This document shows positions 1-8,468 of a stretch of DNA of 64,000 nucleotides, piece after piece. Position 1 is the stretch's first letter. The number at the start of each line of letters is the position of its first letter. The translations under genes were made by a program, and so were the position numbers. The stretch comes from Pseudomonas marincola (GTDB taxonomy: Bacteria > Pseudomonadota > Gammaproteobacteria > Pseudomonadales > Pseudomonadaceae). The notes under the pieces were generated by a model. That model had not been told where the DNA came from. It did not search any database and saw only the letters and a program-made list of their open reading frames with translations. Location of the stretch: assembly GCF_900116605.1 (NCBI RefSeq), contig NZ_FPBC01000008.1, positions 1 through 64,000 on the forward strand, given 5' to 3'.

Positions 1-75
1 AAGCTGTTTTTCGAAGAATTTCTTCAATCTACTCAACCACTTGCGCTTCCGATCAAACCAGCTTCTCGTCAGCGG
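1..75 (-). other. Leader of an rRNA operon (partial, leaves window)
   Basis: Read on the minus strand, this stretch follows three rRNA-type promoters and resembles the transcribed leader that precedes 16S rRNA in Pseudomonas. The 16S gene would lie just outside the left edge and is not visible. The last bases on the minus strand, CAGCTT, could be the start of a further TTGACA -35 box cut by the edge; that part is inference. Confidence 0.7.
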
Positions 76-82
76 GAGGCGC

Positions 83-110
83 ATTCTACAGCGTTCAAAG
101 CCGCTGTCAA
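83..110 (-). promoter_or_regulatory. rRNA-type promoter, proximal of three
   Basis: On the minus strand there is a perfect -35 TTGACA (105-110), a 16-bp spacer and a -10 TAGAAT (83-88), followed by the GC-rich discriminator GCGCCTCCC. A consensus -35, a short 16-bp spacer and a GC-rich discriminator are the signature of growth-rate and stringently controlled rRNA promoters. Confidence 0.85.
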
Positions 111-188
111 CACCTCGTTTTCTACCGCTTCCGATCACCGTGGCGATCACTCTAAAAGGCTTTAAAACCACCCTTCAGAGCCCGACGC

Positions 189-216
189 ATTCTACACAGC
201 TTTCGCTGTTTTGCAA
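189..216 (-). promoter_or_regulatory. rRNA-type promoter, middle of three
   Basis: The minus strand shows -35 TTGCAA (211-216), a 16-bp spacer and -10 TAGAAT (189-194), followed by GCGTCGGG. Spacing and discriminator match the two neighbouring promoters, so the three form a tandem array about 100 bp apart. Confidence 0.75.
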
Positions 217-286
217 CCCCTCTTTTTAAGCTAACTTCTTGTTTTCTAAGAAGTTTTCCGAGAGGTCGACGCCGGAAGAGGTGCGC

Positions 287-314
287 ATTATAGGCACCTC
301 AGTTTTGCCGTCAA
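287..314 (-). promoter_or_regulatory. rRNA-type promoter, distal of three
   Basis: The minus strand shows -35 TTGACG (309-314), a 16-bp spacer and a perfect -10 TATAAT (287-292), followed by GCGCACCTC. It lies only about 70 bp beyond the end of ampC, which is read in the same direction. I see no good terminator between ampC and this promoter. Confidence 0.8.
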
Positions 315-382
315 GGGTTTATTGCGGATTTGTTTCAATCAGCACTAAAAGGCCATCATCCAGGACAGAGTCCAGCAGAACC

Positions 383-1543
383 TTATGGCTTCAATTCATC
401 AATGATCTGCAGCGCCGCCTTTACTCTCAGTGCATTCGGGTAGTTCTTGTTAGCCAAGAGCACTACCCCCACTCGCTTGGACGGGATGAACACGGCGTAT
501 GCACCGAACCCATTGGTTGAACCGGTTTTGTTAACCAGCCATTCGGAGCCAGCCTGCTCGCGCGCTGCTACCGGCTTAAGCGGATGTGGCTCCAGCGCCA
601 TGCTTGATGAGTTGCCTTGCAGCAACGTCTCCTGCGTTGTCGGGTAGCGGTACAGCTCCCAGCCCAATCCCTGGTACATGCCTTTAACCTTGTAATAAGG
701 CCGTTGCGTCGTCGCTATCGCCCGTTGATACGGTTGCTTCAGTGCTTCACCTGACATATTCAGCTGAATAAAGTGCAGCACATCGCCTGCCGTGGTTTTA
801 ACCCCGTACGCTTGTGCGTCGAGCATTCCTTTACTCACGCGTACCGGCTGACCATTGGCCATGTAGCCTTGCGCATAATCAGGCATTCGGGCGGCAGGCA
901 CTTGCAGATAACTATGGGCAAGACCCAGCGCCGGAAATAGCTGTTTCTGCATTAACGTATCGAACGGTTTGCCCATGCTTCGCGCAGCGATATAGCCGAG
1001 CAGCCCGATACTCGGGTTTGAGTATTGCCGATGACTGCCCGCTGCATAGCTCGGCTGCCACTGACGGTAGAAGCGGTACATCTCAGGCTCATTATTAACG
1101 CCATCAGGAAACTGCAACGGCAAGCCGCCCGCACTGTAGGTGCCGAGCTGCAGCAAACTGATGTTATCGAACGCGCTACCACGCAAATCCGGCAAATGCT
1201 GCGTCACACGGTCAGTCAACGCCAAGTGGCCGCTCTCTTGCGCATACGCCGCCAGCGTTGCGGTGAAGGTTTTGCTTAGTGAGCCGATCTCGAAAAGGGT
1301 TTCTTCGGTTACCGGAACAGCCCCCTCGGCCGCGGCCAAGCCATAACTATATAGATAGCGCTCGCCATCTACGGTCACCCCGACCGCCATACCTTTGATG
1401 CCCTGCTCCTGCATCAGCGGCAATACGCTCTGATCCACTGCTGACTTAACTGACGTCTCGCTAAGCTTGGCTGCCTGCAGCGGATTAGCCGCCAACAGCG
1501 CCAGCAGTGACAACCCGGTTACCGCCGTGCGTCTTCCGTACAT
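383..1543 (-). CDS. ampC: Class C beta-lactamase (AmpC)
   Basis: This is a periplasmic serine beta-lactamase that hydrolyses cephalosporins and penicillins. All three class C motifs are present: S88-L-S-K91 with the catalytic serine, Y174-S-N176, and K339-T-G341. The 386-residue length is usual, and residues 1-24 form a Sec signal peptide ending in QAA. The start has a strong AGGAGAAGGG ribosome binding site. The divergent neighbour is an MFS transporter, not ampR, so there is no adjacent LysR regulator and classical AmpR induction cannot be inferred here. The gene reads toward the rRNA promoters at the left edge. Identification is firm; resistance level and inducibility are unknown. Confidence 0.93.
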   Translation of the reverse strand: MYGRRTAVTGLSLLALLAANPLQAAKLSETSVKSAVDQSVLPLMQEQGIKGMAVGVTVDGERYLYSYGLAAAEGAVPVTEETLFEIGSLSKTFTATLAAYAQESGHLALTDRVTQHLPDLRGSAFDNISLLQLGTYSAGGLPLQFPDGVNNEPEMYRFYRQWQPSYAAGSHRQYSNPSIGLLGYIAARSMGKPFDTLMQKQLFPALGLAHSYLQVPAARMPDYAQGYMANGQPVRVSKGMLDAQAYGVKTTAGDVLHFIQLNMSGEALKQPYQRAIATTQRPYYKVKGMYQGLGWELYRYPTTQETLLQGNSSSMALEPHPLKPVAAREQAGSEWLVNKTGSTNGFGAYAVFIPSKRVGVVLLANKNYPNALRVKAALQIIDELKP

Positions 1544-1826
1544 AGAAAACCCTTCTCCTGAATAGCCATTAGCAACAGATCTTTTATGACCGCAGCCTTA
1601 CAGCACCTGCGCAGAATTGACCACGACACTGATCACCTAAACCCATCGCAGGCTGATACGTCTGACTAATCGCACCTTATAAGCGTTCCAAACCATGGCT
1701 TTGTTTGATTGACGCTCAGGCCAAAGCAACGTTTGATCGGCACATGCGTTATCTAAACCGAGCCGCCATGTGTCTCGATATTTAACCTGGCAATACCTCA
1801 CCAATAACAACAATGAGGTCAGCTAC

Positions 1827-3155
1827 ATGCACGAGTCCCAGCAAGCCAAGAACGCCTGGCGCGTATTATTTCTGCTTTTCCTGGCCAACCTGTTCAACTT
1901 TTTTGACCGCACCATCCCCGCCATCATCATAGAACCGATGCGCATGGAGTGGAGCCTCAGCGATTTACAGGTGGGCCTGGCCGGCACCGTATTCACAATC
2001 GTCTATGCGATTGCCGGAATCCCGTTGGGCCGCATGGCCGACACGGGCTCAAGGCGCAAGATCATGGGCTGGGGCCTGCTCGTCTGGAGCGGTCTTACCG
2101 GCGCGACTGGCATGGCCGGTAATTTCATAACCTTCCTGTTTGTGCGCATGGGCGTAGGCCTTGGCGAGGCCAGTTACGCGCCTGCAGCCAACTCGTTGAT
2201 CGGTGACTTGTTCCCCACCCAACGCCGTGCTCGCGCAATGGGCATTTTCATGCTCGGCTTACCGCTCGGCTTGGTCCTGGCGTTCTTCACTGTAGGTGCA
2301 ATGGTCGAAGCATTCGGCAACTGGCGCGCGCCCTTCTTCATCGCCGCAGTGCCGGGCATGTTGTTGGCTGTGTTTATCTTCCTGATCAAAGAACCTTCAC
2401 GCGGGGCGGCTGAGGTGGTCAAGTCTGCCACCACGCCAGTCGAAAAACCGCTGCGCAAAGTCCTGGCCATTCGCACCTTCTGGTGGTTGCTGCTGGCGGG
2501 GCTGGCATTCAATTTCGCAAGCTATGCGTGCAACACCTTTATGGTGCCTATGCTGCAACGCTACTTTCACCTGCCGTTGCAGCAGGCGGCGGTGGCCACG
2601 GGCGTGATTGTCGGGATTACCGGCCTGTTCGGCCTGACACTTGGCGGCTGGGCTGCCGATAAAGTTCATCAGCGCTGGGCCACCGGCCGCCTGATGTTTG
2701 CCGCCATCAGCATGTTCATCTCGGCACTGGCAACCGGTTACGCATTGCTCGCCGGACAAATAGAAGTGGGCGTATTCATCGCGGTGTTCAGCGTGGGCTG
2801 GCTGTTTTCGTACAACTACTTCACCTGCGTGTACACCGCCATTCAGGACGTGGTCGAGCCACGCCTACGCGGCACGGCGGTCGCGCTGTTTTTTGCAGGC
2901 TTGTACTTGCTCGGCGGCGGGATGGGCCCAGTGGTTGTCGGAATGTTGTCGGACCATTACGCTCACGCCGCCATGCTGGCAGCTGGCGCCAGCGAGATGA
3001 ACGAAACCTTCAAGGCCATCGGCCTGCACGACGCAATGCTGCTGATTCCCGTTGCATTTGTGCTGACCACATTGGCCTTACTGCAAGCCTCTCGCTGCTT
3101 TGTAAAAGATGCAGAAACCATGCGCACCGGCATGGAGCAAGCGGCGCTGGCGTGA
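1827..3155 (+). CDS. MFS transporter, spinster-like
   Basis: This is a 442-residue inner-membrane carrier of the major facilitator superfamily. The N-terminus runs straight into TM1 with the phrase NLFNFFDRTIPA, typical of the bacterial spinster-like branch. The loop between TM2 and TM3 carries the MFS motif GRMADTGSRRK. I chose the ATG at 1827 because GAGGT sits 7 nt upstream; an open frame continues to 1770 without a ribosome site. The gene is monocistronic and convergent with the CobW-type gene, separated by a hairpin. The substrate is unknown; lipid, acid or drug export have all been proposed for relatives. Confidence 0.8.
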   Translation: MHESQQAKNAWRVLFLLFLANLFNFFDRTIPAIIIEPMRMEWSLSDLQVGLAGTVFTIVYAIAGIPLGRMADTGSRRKIMGWGLLVWSGLTGATGMAGNFITFLFVRMGVGLGEASYAPAANSLIGDLFPTQRRARAMGIFMLGLPLGLVLAFFTVGAMVEAFGNWRAPFFIAAVPGMLLAVFIFLIKEPSRGAAEVVKSATTPVEKPLRKVLAIRTFWWLLLAGLAFNFASYACNTFMVPMLQRYFHLPLQQAAVATGVIVGITGLFGLTLGGWAADKVHQRWATGRLMFAAISMFISALATGYALLAGQIEVGVFIAVFSVGWLFSYNYFTCVYTAIQDVVEPRLRGTAVALFFAGLYLLGGGMGPVVVGMLSDHYAHAAMLAAGASEMNETFKAIGLHDAMLLIPVAFVLTTLALLQASRCFVKDAETMRTGMEQAALA

Positions 3156-3162
3156 ACAATCA

Positions 3163-3193
3163 GCTGCGCAAGATGAAGCCCATCTTGCGCAGC
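3163..3193. terminator. Bidirectional terminator hairpin
   Basis: A perfect 13-bp inverted repeat (3163-3175 and 3181-3193) with a 5-nt loop lies between the convergent genes ending at 3155 and 3200. There is no U-tract, so termination strength is uncertain, but the position suits a shared terminator. Confidence 0.65.
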
Positions 3194-3199
3194 GTCCAC

Positions 3200-4168
3200 T
3201 CAAGCGACGCACTGATCGAAGGCGGCTTGCAGATTGGCCGGATCAATTGCGCCGTGCGTCCCGATTACAATGAACTCACTGTAAGGGCTGGTTCCACGCC
3301 ACGTGTCTTGCGGCTTGATTTCACTACGGCTGCCAACCAAATGCAGCACACAGCGCTTGTCTGCCACCTCAACCAGATTACAAACACCTTTGGCCCGGTA
3401 GATGTCAGCAGGCAACGATGCCAGAGTTTGGCGCAAGGCTTTGAGCGACAATGGCTTGTCGCTGCGCCAACTCCAGCTCGCAAATAGCGCCGAGTGATCC
3501 GTCACACTCGGCGTTTTAACTGAGGGTGCAGCGGCGTTAACCGGCCTGAAGGTTTGCGCCGATTTGAAACGTTCAACGCCAAGCACTAACTCCAGCGGCA
3601 CATCACACTCAACGGCTTGCAACAGCCTGACATTGGGATACAACCAGCGCGAACGCAGAGCGTCCACCTGCTGCGGACTGACCTGATCGATCTTGTTCAA
3701 CACAATAATGTCTGCCGCATCCAACTGCTCCATGGCCAATTGCGCCATGTCACCCTCAAGTGATTCGAACTGCGCGGCATCGACCACCGTCAGAATGCTG
3801 TCGATATGCAAAGCGTTACGAAACTGTGGATAACGCAAGGTGCTGGCAATCTTCACCGGATTGGACACACCACTCGCCTCGATCACAATGTACTCGGGCC
3901 GGTTCTCGCGGTTGTCCAGCAGCCGCCCCATCTGCTCGATCAGGTCGCTTTCGACCGTACAACAGATACAGCCGTTGGCCAGACTGACAGTCGTCTGGGT
4001 CTGGCTGACGATCAGTTGGCTGTCGATATTGATGGCACCAAAGTCATTAACCATGACGGCCATACGCAACCCGTGATCGCTGTTAAGAATGCGATTCAAC
4101 AGGGTGGTCTTGCCTGCCCCCAGAAATCCGGAAACGATGGTGACCGGAATACTTTCTCGCCTGTGCAT
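3200..4168 (-). CDS. G3E-family GTPase, CobW/YjiA type metallochaperone
   Basis: This is a 322-residue P-loop GTPase of the CobW/YjiA/ZNG family, whose members load metal into client enzymes. The Walker A loop GFLGAGKT is at 14-21, the family metal-binding motif C67-I-C-C70 follows, and the guanine-specificity motif NKID is at 158-161. A CobW C-terminal domain completes the protein. The start has a GAGGCGG site. It follows the metal-dependent amidohydrolase by 50 bp on the same strand and is probably co-transcribed with it, so the amidohydrolase is the obvious candidate client. That client relationship is inference; the family call is secure. I see no Zur-like operator. Confidence 0.88.
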   Translation of the reverse strand: MHRRESIPVTIVSGFLGAGKTTLLNRILNSDHGLRMAVMVNDFGAINIDSQLIVSQTQTTVSLANGCICCTVESDLIEQMGRLLDNRENRPEYIVIEASGVSNPVKIASTLRYPQFRNALHIDSILTVVDAAQFESLEGDMAQLAMEQLDAADIIVLNKIDQVSPQQVDALRSRWLYPNVRLLQAVECDVPLELVLGVERFKSAQTFRPVNAAAPSVKTPSVTDHSALFASWSWRSDKPLSLKALRQTLASLPADIYRAKGVCNLVEVADKRCVLHLVGSRSEIKPQDTWRGTSPYSEFIVIGTHGAIDPANLQAAFDQCVA

Positions 4169-4218
4169 AAATTTCCGCCTCTTGGCTTGCAGTCAGGGCC
4201 AGGCCCTGACCCGATCAA

Positions 4219-5955
4219 TCAGAAGTTTGGCAACTCGCCCTGCCAGACTGCGGCATGGTCGGTGTTGTTGAACTCGCCCTGTCGATCCCACATCACCTCG
4301 CCCTCAAGCAAGGTCAGTTGAACTTGAGTGTCATGAATATTGCCCTTGGCCGAGCGTGCGAACAGATCGCGGTCGAGCACAATCAAGTCCGCCGACTTGC
4401 CGACTTCAATGGAGCCGGCCTTATCTTCCATGCCCATGCACCAGGCGCCATTGATGGTCATTACACGGATGGCCTGCTCTAACGTAATCGGGTTGCCGTA
4501 AAAGCTGCCCTCTTCGCTGCCAAAAGGATTCTCGCGGGTGATCATCGCCTCGAAGCCGATCCATGGATTGATGCTGGATACCGGCCAGTCGGTGCCCATC
4601 ACGGCTACGCCGCCAGCATCGAGCACGCCTTTGAAGTTATAGGCGCGTTGCATGCGTTCCTCACCGAACACCGTACGGGCGTTGGCAAAGGAGGACGGAA
4701 ACCAGCCCACCGGGGAAAATTCAGCGGTTACCTGCAACTGGGCGAAGCGTTCCAGGTTGGCATCGAGCAGAGTCGTGCTGTGCGCACATTGGTGACGAAC
4801 ACCGCTGTCGCCATTACGCCGACGCGCTTCAGCCACTGCATCGAGAAACAAATCAGACGCGCCATCGCCGGTGCAATGCGCGATAACCCGCACGCCTTTT
4901 CGGTCCATGTCCACGACCATGTCGCTGATATGCTCAGGCGTCAGATTCAGATGCCCACGCCAGCTGGTTTCACCCGGCCATACGCTCGACAGGTAAGAGG
5001 AACGCGACTCATGAGTGCCGTCGAAATGGAACTTCACCGCGTTGGCATTGAGCCGGGCGCTGCGATAGAAATGCCGTTCACCCGCGAGCAACTCCCAACG
5101 CCGCTTGACCGGGAAAATATCATCCTGCCAACTGATTGCGGCTTCGACCCGCACCGTCAACTCGCCGGCCTGATCAATAGCTTTCAGTGCATTCAGGCGA
5201 TGCTCGCAAACATGCACATACTTGGTTCCCACCACGCCATGACCACTCTGAAACTGCACACCCTCGCGGTACGCACGCTGCAAAGCATGCTGCGGGGTTG
5301 GCGGCATGGCGGCGTGGATCAACGCGTATGCACCGTCCACCAAAATCCCGTTAGGCACGCCGGTCACACTGTCGCGCTCGATATAACCGTGGCGCGGGTC
5401 CATGGTGTCGGCATCAATGCCTGCCAGCTCCAATGCCTTGGAGTTGACCATCATGCAGCCCCATGAACGGTCGAGAATTGCTACCGGACGATCCGGCATA
5501 AAGCTGTCCAGCCATTCGCGATCCGCTCCCAGGCCTGCTTGCTTGAAGGTGTACCGGACAAAATACTGCCCGTAGATCCAGCCCTCACCGGGGTTGGCCG
5601 CCGCGTAATCCAGCACAGCCTGCTTGACCTGCTCAGGCGTCGGGTCATCCAGCCCGATGTTCAAATCTCCGGAATAGCCGGGCGCCAGCGCAAGGTCGGG
5701 ATGGGTGTGCATGTCGTACAGACCCGGCATGGCAAAGCGGCCATTCAGGTCCAACACTCGCGTTCGCTCGCCAATCAATGGCTGAACATCGGCGTAGCTG
5801 CCCACCGCGACAAACCGGCCATGTTTAATAGCGACGGCCTCAACCCAAGGCTGCTGCTCATTGACCGTGTAAATACGGCCATTGAAAAGCACCAACTCGG
5901 CAGCGCCGATGGCGCCCGCAATATTGGAGGAGAGATATTGATCAGACTTGGCCAT
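4219..5955 (-). CDS. Amidohydrolase family 3 protein (YtcJ/NfdA-like)
   Basis: This is a 578-residue metal-dependent hydrolase of the amidohydrolase superfamily. The composite beta-sandwich/TIM-barrel layout is visible: an N-terminal sandwich (LVLFNGRIYTV), the metal-ligand motif H83-T-H85, further metal-ligand histidines in the HCTGDG and RHQCAHS segments, and MGTDWPVS near the C-terminus. Relatives include N-substituted formamide deformylase and YtcJ, mostly with unknown substrates. There is no signal peptide, so it acts in the cytoplasm. It leads the CobW-type GTPase gene by 50 bp. A strong terminator separates it from the upstream carrier gene, so it probably has its own promoter in 5956-6023. 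Confidence 0.85.
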   Translation of the reverse strand: MAKSDQYLSSNIAGAIGAAELVLFNGRIYTVNEQQPWVEAVAIKHGRFVAVGSYADVQPLIGERTRVLDLNGRFAMPGLYDMHTHPDLALAPGYSGDLNIGLDDPTPEQVKQAVLDYAAANPGEGWIYGQYFVRYTFKQAGLGADREWLDSFMPDRPVAILDRSWGCMMVNSKALELAGIDADTMDPRHGYIERDSVTGVPNGILVDGAYALIHAAMPPTPQHALQRAYREGVQFQSGHGVVGTKYVHVCEHRLNALKAIDQAGELTVRVEAAISWQDDIFPVKRRWELLAGERHFYRSARLNANAVKFHFDGTHESRSSYLSSVWPGETSWRGHLNLTPEHISDMVVDMDRKGVRVIAHCTGDGASDLFLDAVAEARRRNGDSGVRHQCAHSTTLLDANLERFAQLQVTAEFSPVGWFPSSFANARTVFGEERMQRAYNFKGVLDAGGVAVMGTDWPVSSINPWIGFEAMITRENPFGSEEGSFYGNPITLEQAIRVMTINGAWCMGMEDKAGSIEVGKSADLIVLDRDLFARSAKGNIHDTQVQLTLLEGEVMWDRQGEFNNTDHAAVWQGELPNF

Positions 5956-6023
5956 TGGATAGTTCTCACATGTTCAAAGCGCGCGGGTGCTACGAAAAAC
6001 CCTCTGCGCAGTAAATAGCGAAT

Positions 6024-6067
6024 AAAAAAACCTTCACTTAGACGCCACTCGGGTGTCTGGGTGAAGG
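6024..6067 (-). terminator. Rho-independent terminator after the YjiH-type gene
   Basis: On the minus strand a stem with outer arms CCTTCAC/GTGAAGG (6031-6037 and 6061-6067) and inner pairing AGAC/GTCT is followed by seven uridines. It lies between the carrier gene (ends 6084) and the amidohydrolase (starts 5955), so the four same-strand genes are likely at least two transcripts. Confidence 0.8.
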
Positions 6068-6083
6068 TGGGAAAATTGCCGGA

Positions 6084-7472
6084 CTACAGGACCAGGTGCG
6101 CCATCAGCGACAGCACGGGCAAGGAGATCAGCACGCGCAGCAGATAGATCGCCAACAGGTCACGCAAGTGCAGGCCGAAGTTGGCACGGACCAGAATGAT
6201 GGCCGCCTCGGTGAAGAAGATGATCTGGGTAACCGCAACGCCTACCAGCACAAAGCGGGTGATTTCGCTCTCAATCCCAGACGCCAGAATCGACGGCATG
6301 ATGCTGTCGACAACACCCGCCAGCAGCGCCGGGGCTGCCTCAGCGGCCTGCGGAATCTGCAGCAGTTCCAGATAAGGCACCAGCGGCATGGACAACACAT
6401 GAAACACCGTGGTGTATTTGATCAGTGACAGGCCGACGCAGCCGATCAACATCATTGCCGGATACACCGAAATCGCGATGTCGGCACTGATGTGCACGCC
6501 TTGCTTGATCAACTCCAGCGGACTGCTGGCTTTTTCAGCGCGCTGGATTGCGCGGCTAAGACCCAGGGCAAACAAACCCTGCCCATGGTCGTCATCGGTC
6601 ACCAGTTGCTTGCCAACGCCTGGGGCGTAGGTGTCGAGCTTACCACGCAGTGGCGGCAGTTTTGGCACGATCAGGGCGCAGATAATTCCGGTAACCGCTA
6701 CCGAGAGATACCACTGAATAAACACATGCTCCATGCCAATCAGCTTGAGTAGCAGGTAGGAATAGGCAATGGATACGATCGAGAAATTGGTCGAGATCAC
6801 GCAGGCTTCACGACTGGAGTAGAAGCCGTTTCGGTATTGCTGGGTGGTGAGCATGATGCCCACGCTGGACGCCGACAGCCACGACGCCGCGCAGTCAACC
6901 GCCGCGCGACCCGGCAGGCCGAACAGCTTCTCGAACACACGACTGACCAAGGTACCGATGAACTCCATCAAGCCAAAGTCGGTCAGCAGCGGCAACAAAA
7001 TGGCGGACAGCAAGTAGATCGCCAACACCACCGGGCCAACGTCGTACAACATCACCCCGCCAGTGTCGCGGCTCCAGATCCACTCAGGGCCGACCTCGAA
7101 AAACACCATCAACATCAGCACCGCACCGATCACCCTGACGGCGGTCCAAGCCAGGCTTGGATTGAACAGTTGAATAAAACGATTGGGGTTGTTTTTCAGC
7201 GGACTGAATCGCACCAACAAGGTAATCAGGCTGGGAATCGTCGCCACAGCAACGGTGGCCGGTACCATCATCGGTTTGAGCACATCGTTCACGTAGTCGA
7301 TGATGAACGCAATCATCACCGTAATGCGCCCATCCACGCTCAATGGCGTCAGAAACAACAAAACACCAAACAAAGTTGGAATGATGAAACGCAGTAATTG
7401 CTTGGTGGTGTAGGGTCCCAATGGCGCTCCATGTTGACTTGACGTGGTTTGTGTCTCGCTTGATTCCAGCAT
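6084..7472 (-). CDS. YjiH-type membrane carrier (nucleoside-recognition GATE domain)
   Basis: This is a 462-residue polytopic inner-membrane protein. Its first helix (FIIPTLFGVLLFLTPL) and the central GRAAVDCAASW segment match YjiH-like carriers with the nucleoside-recognition/GATE fold. About ten hydrophobic segments span the length. The substrate of such carriers is not established. In E. coli, yjiH-yjiG sit beside an amidohydrolase-superfamily peptidase (iadA), so pairing with an amidohydrolase recurs. It follows the aldolase-like gene by 79 bp on the same strand and is followed by a strong terminator. I expect uptake of the substrate processed by the neighbouring enzymes. Confidence 0.78.
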   Translation of the reverse strand: MLESSETQTTSSQHGAPLGPYTTKQLLRFIIPTLFGVLLFLTPLSVDGRITVMIAFIIDYVNDVLKPMMVPATVAVATIPSLITLLVRFSPLKNNPNRFIQLFNPSLAWTAVRVIGAVLMLMVFFEVGPEWIWSRDTGGVMLYDVGPVVLAIYLLSAILLPLLTDFGLMEFIGTLVSRVFEKLFGLPGRAAVDCAASWLSASSVGIMLTTQQYRNGFYSSREACVISTNFSIVSIAYSYLLLKLIGMEHVFIQWYLSVAVTGIICALIVPKLPPLRGKLDTYAPGVGKQLVTDDDHGQGLFALGLSRAIQRAEKASSPLELIKQGVHISADIAISVYPAMMLIGCVGLSLIKYTTVFHVLSMPLVPYLELLQIPQAAEAAPALLAGVVDSIMPSILASGIESEITRFVLVGVAVTQIIFFTEAAIILVRANFGLHLRDLLAIYLLRVLISLPVLSLMAHLVL

Positions 7473-7551
7473 GTTTTCACCTTTTTATAGTTGTGGTGCT
7501 GCCTGGTTTGCACGCAGTTCTAGTCATTCAAAGTCACGCGGTTGCGTGTAT

Positions 7552-8292
7552 TCAGTCGCGAAACGTCGGGTCCAAACGGTCCAGTTTGCGTAATTCGGCC
7601 TGCCACACCAGCTCAACACTCTCCTGGTGATAAGCCGGGTGTTCGAACTGCTGAGCTGTCATTTCACAATCTTCACTGGACGGCATAATCAAAGGACGCC
7701 CGGTTTTCAGGGCCTCCAGTTGAATCTCACACGCCTTGTTGAGATAGAACATGAAGAAGTAGGCCTCAGCCACGCTGCGCCCAACGGTCAACAAACCGTG
7801 ATTGCGCAAGATCGCGCAGTTGCGGTTACCCAGCGCCGCAACAATCCGCTCGCGTACTTCGAGGTCTAGCGGAATGCCTTCGTAGTCGTAGTAAGCCACG
7901 CGGTTGTAGAAGGCCATATTGGTCTGATTCAGCGGCAACAGCCCCTCCTCCATTGCCGCCACAGCCATACCCGCCAACGTGTGCGTGTGCATGACACACA
8001 CCGCATCGTGGCGGTTCATATGAATGGCGCTGTGAATGGTGAAACCGGCGGGATTGACATCACTCAGGCTCGGATCAAGCTTTTTGCCGTTAACGTCGAT
8101 GGCGAGCAGATTCGATGCGCAGACTTCGTCAGGTGCAAGACCGTACTGATTGATCAGAAATGACGGCTCGGCGCTCGGCAGGCGAGCTGAAATATGGGTA
8201 AACACCTGATCGCTCCAGCCATTAAGGTCGAGCAGGCGATATGCTGCTGCCAGATCGGTGCGTAACGATTGCTCGTGTACTGAATCACTCAT
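7552..8292 (-). CDS. Class II aldolase/adducin family protein
   Basis: This 246-residue cytoplasmic protein has the class II aldolase/adducin fold. The zinc site is intact: H102-T-H104 and H165 in the RNHGLL motif. At the place where true aldolases carry a catalytic glutamate, this protein reads NPAGFTIH, as in the adducin-like branch. The reaction may therefore not be a classical retro-aldol cleavage. A weak AAAGGCG site precedes the ATG. It is the first gene of the minus-strand operon and is divergent from the LysR gene, whose product is its likely regulator. Substrate unknown. Confidence 0.8.
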   Translation of the reverse strand: MSDSVHEQSLRTDLAAAYRLLDLNGWSDQVFTHISARLPSAEPSFLINQYGLAPDEVCASNLLAIDVNGKKLDPSLSDVNPAGFTIHSAIHMNRHDAVCVMHTHTLAGMAVAAMEEGLLPLNQTNMAFYNRVAYYDYEGIPLDLEVRERIVAALGNRNCAILRNHGLLTVGRSVAEAYFFMFYLNKACEIQLEALKTGRPLIMPSSEDCEMTAQQFEHPAYHQESVELVWQAELRKLDRLDPTFRD

Positions 8293-8421
8293 CGAGTATT
8301 TGCGCCTTTTGTTATGTCACTCTGAAAACTGACTGATGCAATGCCGCACGCAGGCTCAGTCAGTGCAGCGGCATAGCTGCCATCCCTAGGCGTCAGGTTA
8401 AGGCGCTTGTTGTGTCAGAAA

Positions 8422-8440
8422 TATCGATTTATCCTTGATA
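8422..8440. promoter_or_regulatory. Candidate LysR-type operator
   Basis: An imperfect dyad TATCGA-N7-TTGATA lies between the divergent aldolase-like and LysR genes, 29 bp before the LysR start. Dyads of about this size centred between divergent genes are usual for LysR regulators. The match is by eye only. Confidence 0.4.
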
Positions 8441-8468
8441 CACTCATTCCAAAACGTCATGAACTATT

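Noticed and set aside
41..520. Short plus-strand open frames near the left edge
   Set aside because: They lie over the minus-strand rRNA promoters and the end of ampC. They have no ribosome site or protein similarity I can see.
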